A stretch of 64,000 nucleotides of DNA. Origin: an uncultured Pelagibacteraceae bacterium (lineage in GTDB: Bacteria > Pseudomonadota > Alphaproteobacteria > Pelagibacterales > Pelagibacteraceae). The position numbers were made by a program, and so were the translations under genes. Of the stretch, positions 63,403-64,000 are shown one piece after another (the first letter of the stretch is position 1; each line of letters begins with the position of its first letter). Under the pieces are notes generated by a model. It was not told the origin of the DNA, ran no database searches, and saw only the letters and a list, made by a program, of their open reading frames with translations. The DNA lies in the NCBI GenBank assembly GCA_902576785.1, contig CACGWC010000005.1, positions 1-64,000 of the forward strand, read 5' to 3'.

Positions 63403-64000
63403 TACCGAAACCACTGGTCTATCAGTCAAAGATGGCCACAGAGTTGTTGAAATTGGTTGTATAGAGTTAGATAACTTAATTCCTACAAAAAAAATATTCC
63501 ATTGTTATTTAAATCCTGAGAGAAAAGTTTCTGAGTCTGCCTTGAAAGTTCATGGATATACTGATGAATTTTTGTCTGATAAAAAAAAATTTATAGATAT
63601 AGCTGATGAATTTTTAGAATTTATTCATAATAAAAAAATTATAATTCATAATGCAGAATTTGATATTGGTCATCTTAATAACGAGCTTTCTTTAATTAAC
63701 AGAAACACAATATCAAAAGATAACGTTGTAGACACACTTGAGATTGCTAGAAATAAGTTCCCTGGTTCAGGCATTAGTTTGGATGCACTTTGTAAAAGAT
63801 TTAGAGTGGATAATACAAGAAGAGAAAAGCATAATGCTATATTAGATTGTGAACTTCTAGCAAAAGTATATATAAATCTCCTAGAGCAAAAAGAACCGAT
63901 TTTTCAATTTAATAATGAAATAGAAAAGCAAGATGTTAATTTAAATAAAATCAAAGGATATTCCAAAAAAATTATAAATATTTCAAAAGAGGAATTAGAA
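63383..64000 (+). CDS. dnaQ: DNA polymerase III epsilon subunit DnaQ, truncated by window end
   Basis: ATG at 63383 inside the end of coaE; 206 codons without a stop to the window edge. DEDDh proofreading exonuclease: MKEVILDTETTGLSV (Asp-x-Glu), IIIHNAEFDIGHLNNEL (Asp of motif II) and RREKHNAILDCELLAKVY (His and Asp of motif III). It gives polymerase III its 3'-5' proofreading. Almost the whole exonuclease domain is present; the polymerase-binding tail is partly visible. Confidence 0.95.
   Translation, partial: MKEVILDTETTGLSVKDGHRVVEIGCIELDNLIPTKKIFHCYLNPERKVSESALKVHGYTDEFLSDKKKFIDIADEFLEFIHNKKIIIHNAEFDIGHLNNELSLINRNTISKDNVVDTLEIARNKFPGSGISLDALCKRFRVDNTRREKHNAILDCELLAKVYINLLEQKEPIFQFNNEIEKQDVNLNKIKGYSKKIINISKEELE

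Noticed and set aside
1..64000. tRNA, rRNA, insertion sequences, prophage, toxin-antitoxin or defence genes
   Set aside because: Gaps are too short or lack cloverleaf arms; no transposase, integrase, terminal repeats or defence motifs were found on either strand.

Overview
The window is a dense, very AT-rich stretch of an alphaproteobacterial chromosome. Gene content, order and small intergenic gaps point to SAR11 (Pelagibacterales, Candidatus Pelagibacter-like). Supporting signs are the Lys/Asn/Ile-rich proteins, many 1-20 nt overlaps, an irr-fabA-fabB-fabI cluster, the long alphaproteobacterial string murJ-trpS-nfu-tsaB-fur-miaB-phoH-ybeY-lnt-metK-nusA-infB-rbfA-rpsO-pnp with several members lost, and the origin-proximal block parB-parA-rsmG-mnmG-mnmE-rho-hemJ-hemH-hemE. 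No IS element, prophage, CRISPR array, rRNA or tRNA gene was seen. The taxonomic assignment is an inference from content, not from a marker-gene search.

Layout. 1-0.9 kb: 3' end of a MoeB/ThiF-like gene and an exported SH3-domain protein. 0.9-4.3 kb (minus): an 8-Cys zinc-ribbon-like microprotein preceded by three Fur-like palindromes, a DUF2061 membrane protein, an Asp/Asn beta-hydroxylase-like protein and katG. 4.4-7.4 kb: irr divergent from fabA-fabB-fabI, with Irr-type boxes in the irr/fabA gap and on the katG promoter. 7.4-9.1 kb: DUF4149 protein, nucleotide-sugar epimerase, and a 49-aa membrane protein. 9.1-27.5 kb (minus): the translation/RNA/envelope string listed above, with a plus-strand polysaccharide deacetylase inserted. 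27.6-36.9 kb: maeB, BON lipoprotein, rsmI, LpoA-like protein, rdgB, then grpE-dnaK-dnaJ. 36.9-43.3 kb: dapB-nth-2OG oxygenase-PfkB kinase, an ArfA-like ribosome-rescue microgene, a receiver-degenerate winged-helix regulator, an L,D-transpeptidase, yggS, a ThiE-like remnant and a porin. 43.5-48.1 kb: DUF3576 lipoprotein-leuS-lptE-holA. 48.1-59.6 kb: parB, parA, rsmG (carrying a perfect parS), mnmG, mnmE, a TPR/O-GlcNAc-transferase-like protein, rho, hemJ, hemH, hemE. 59.6-59.9 kb: a 281-bp gap with DnaA-box-like sites that is the best oriC candidate. 59.9-64.0 kb: ppsR-maf-aroE-SDR-coaE-dnaQ (truncated by the window end).

The most interesting signals are regulatory or very small. (1) katG has a near-consensus sigma70 promoter whose spacer and -10 are covered by an Irr-type palindrome, matching one beside irr itself. 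(2) nusA has its own promoter followed by a strong hairpin/T-tract terminator ending at the Shine-Dalgarno, the expected architecture for NusA-dependent attenuation. (3) A 42-codon ArfA-like gene overlaps both neighbours. (4) A perfect parS lies inside rsmG, about 9 kb from a candidate origin on which replication-codirected genes diverge. (5) Several divergent gene pairs have touching or overlapping start codons; in yggS and its neighbour both starts share the palindrome ATGCAT. I did not find a multi-gene system that looks wholly undescribed; these are the leads worth testing.
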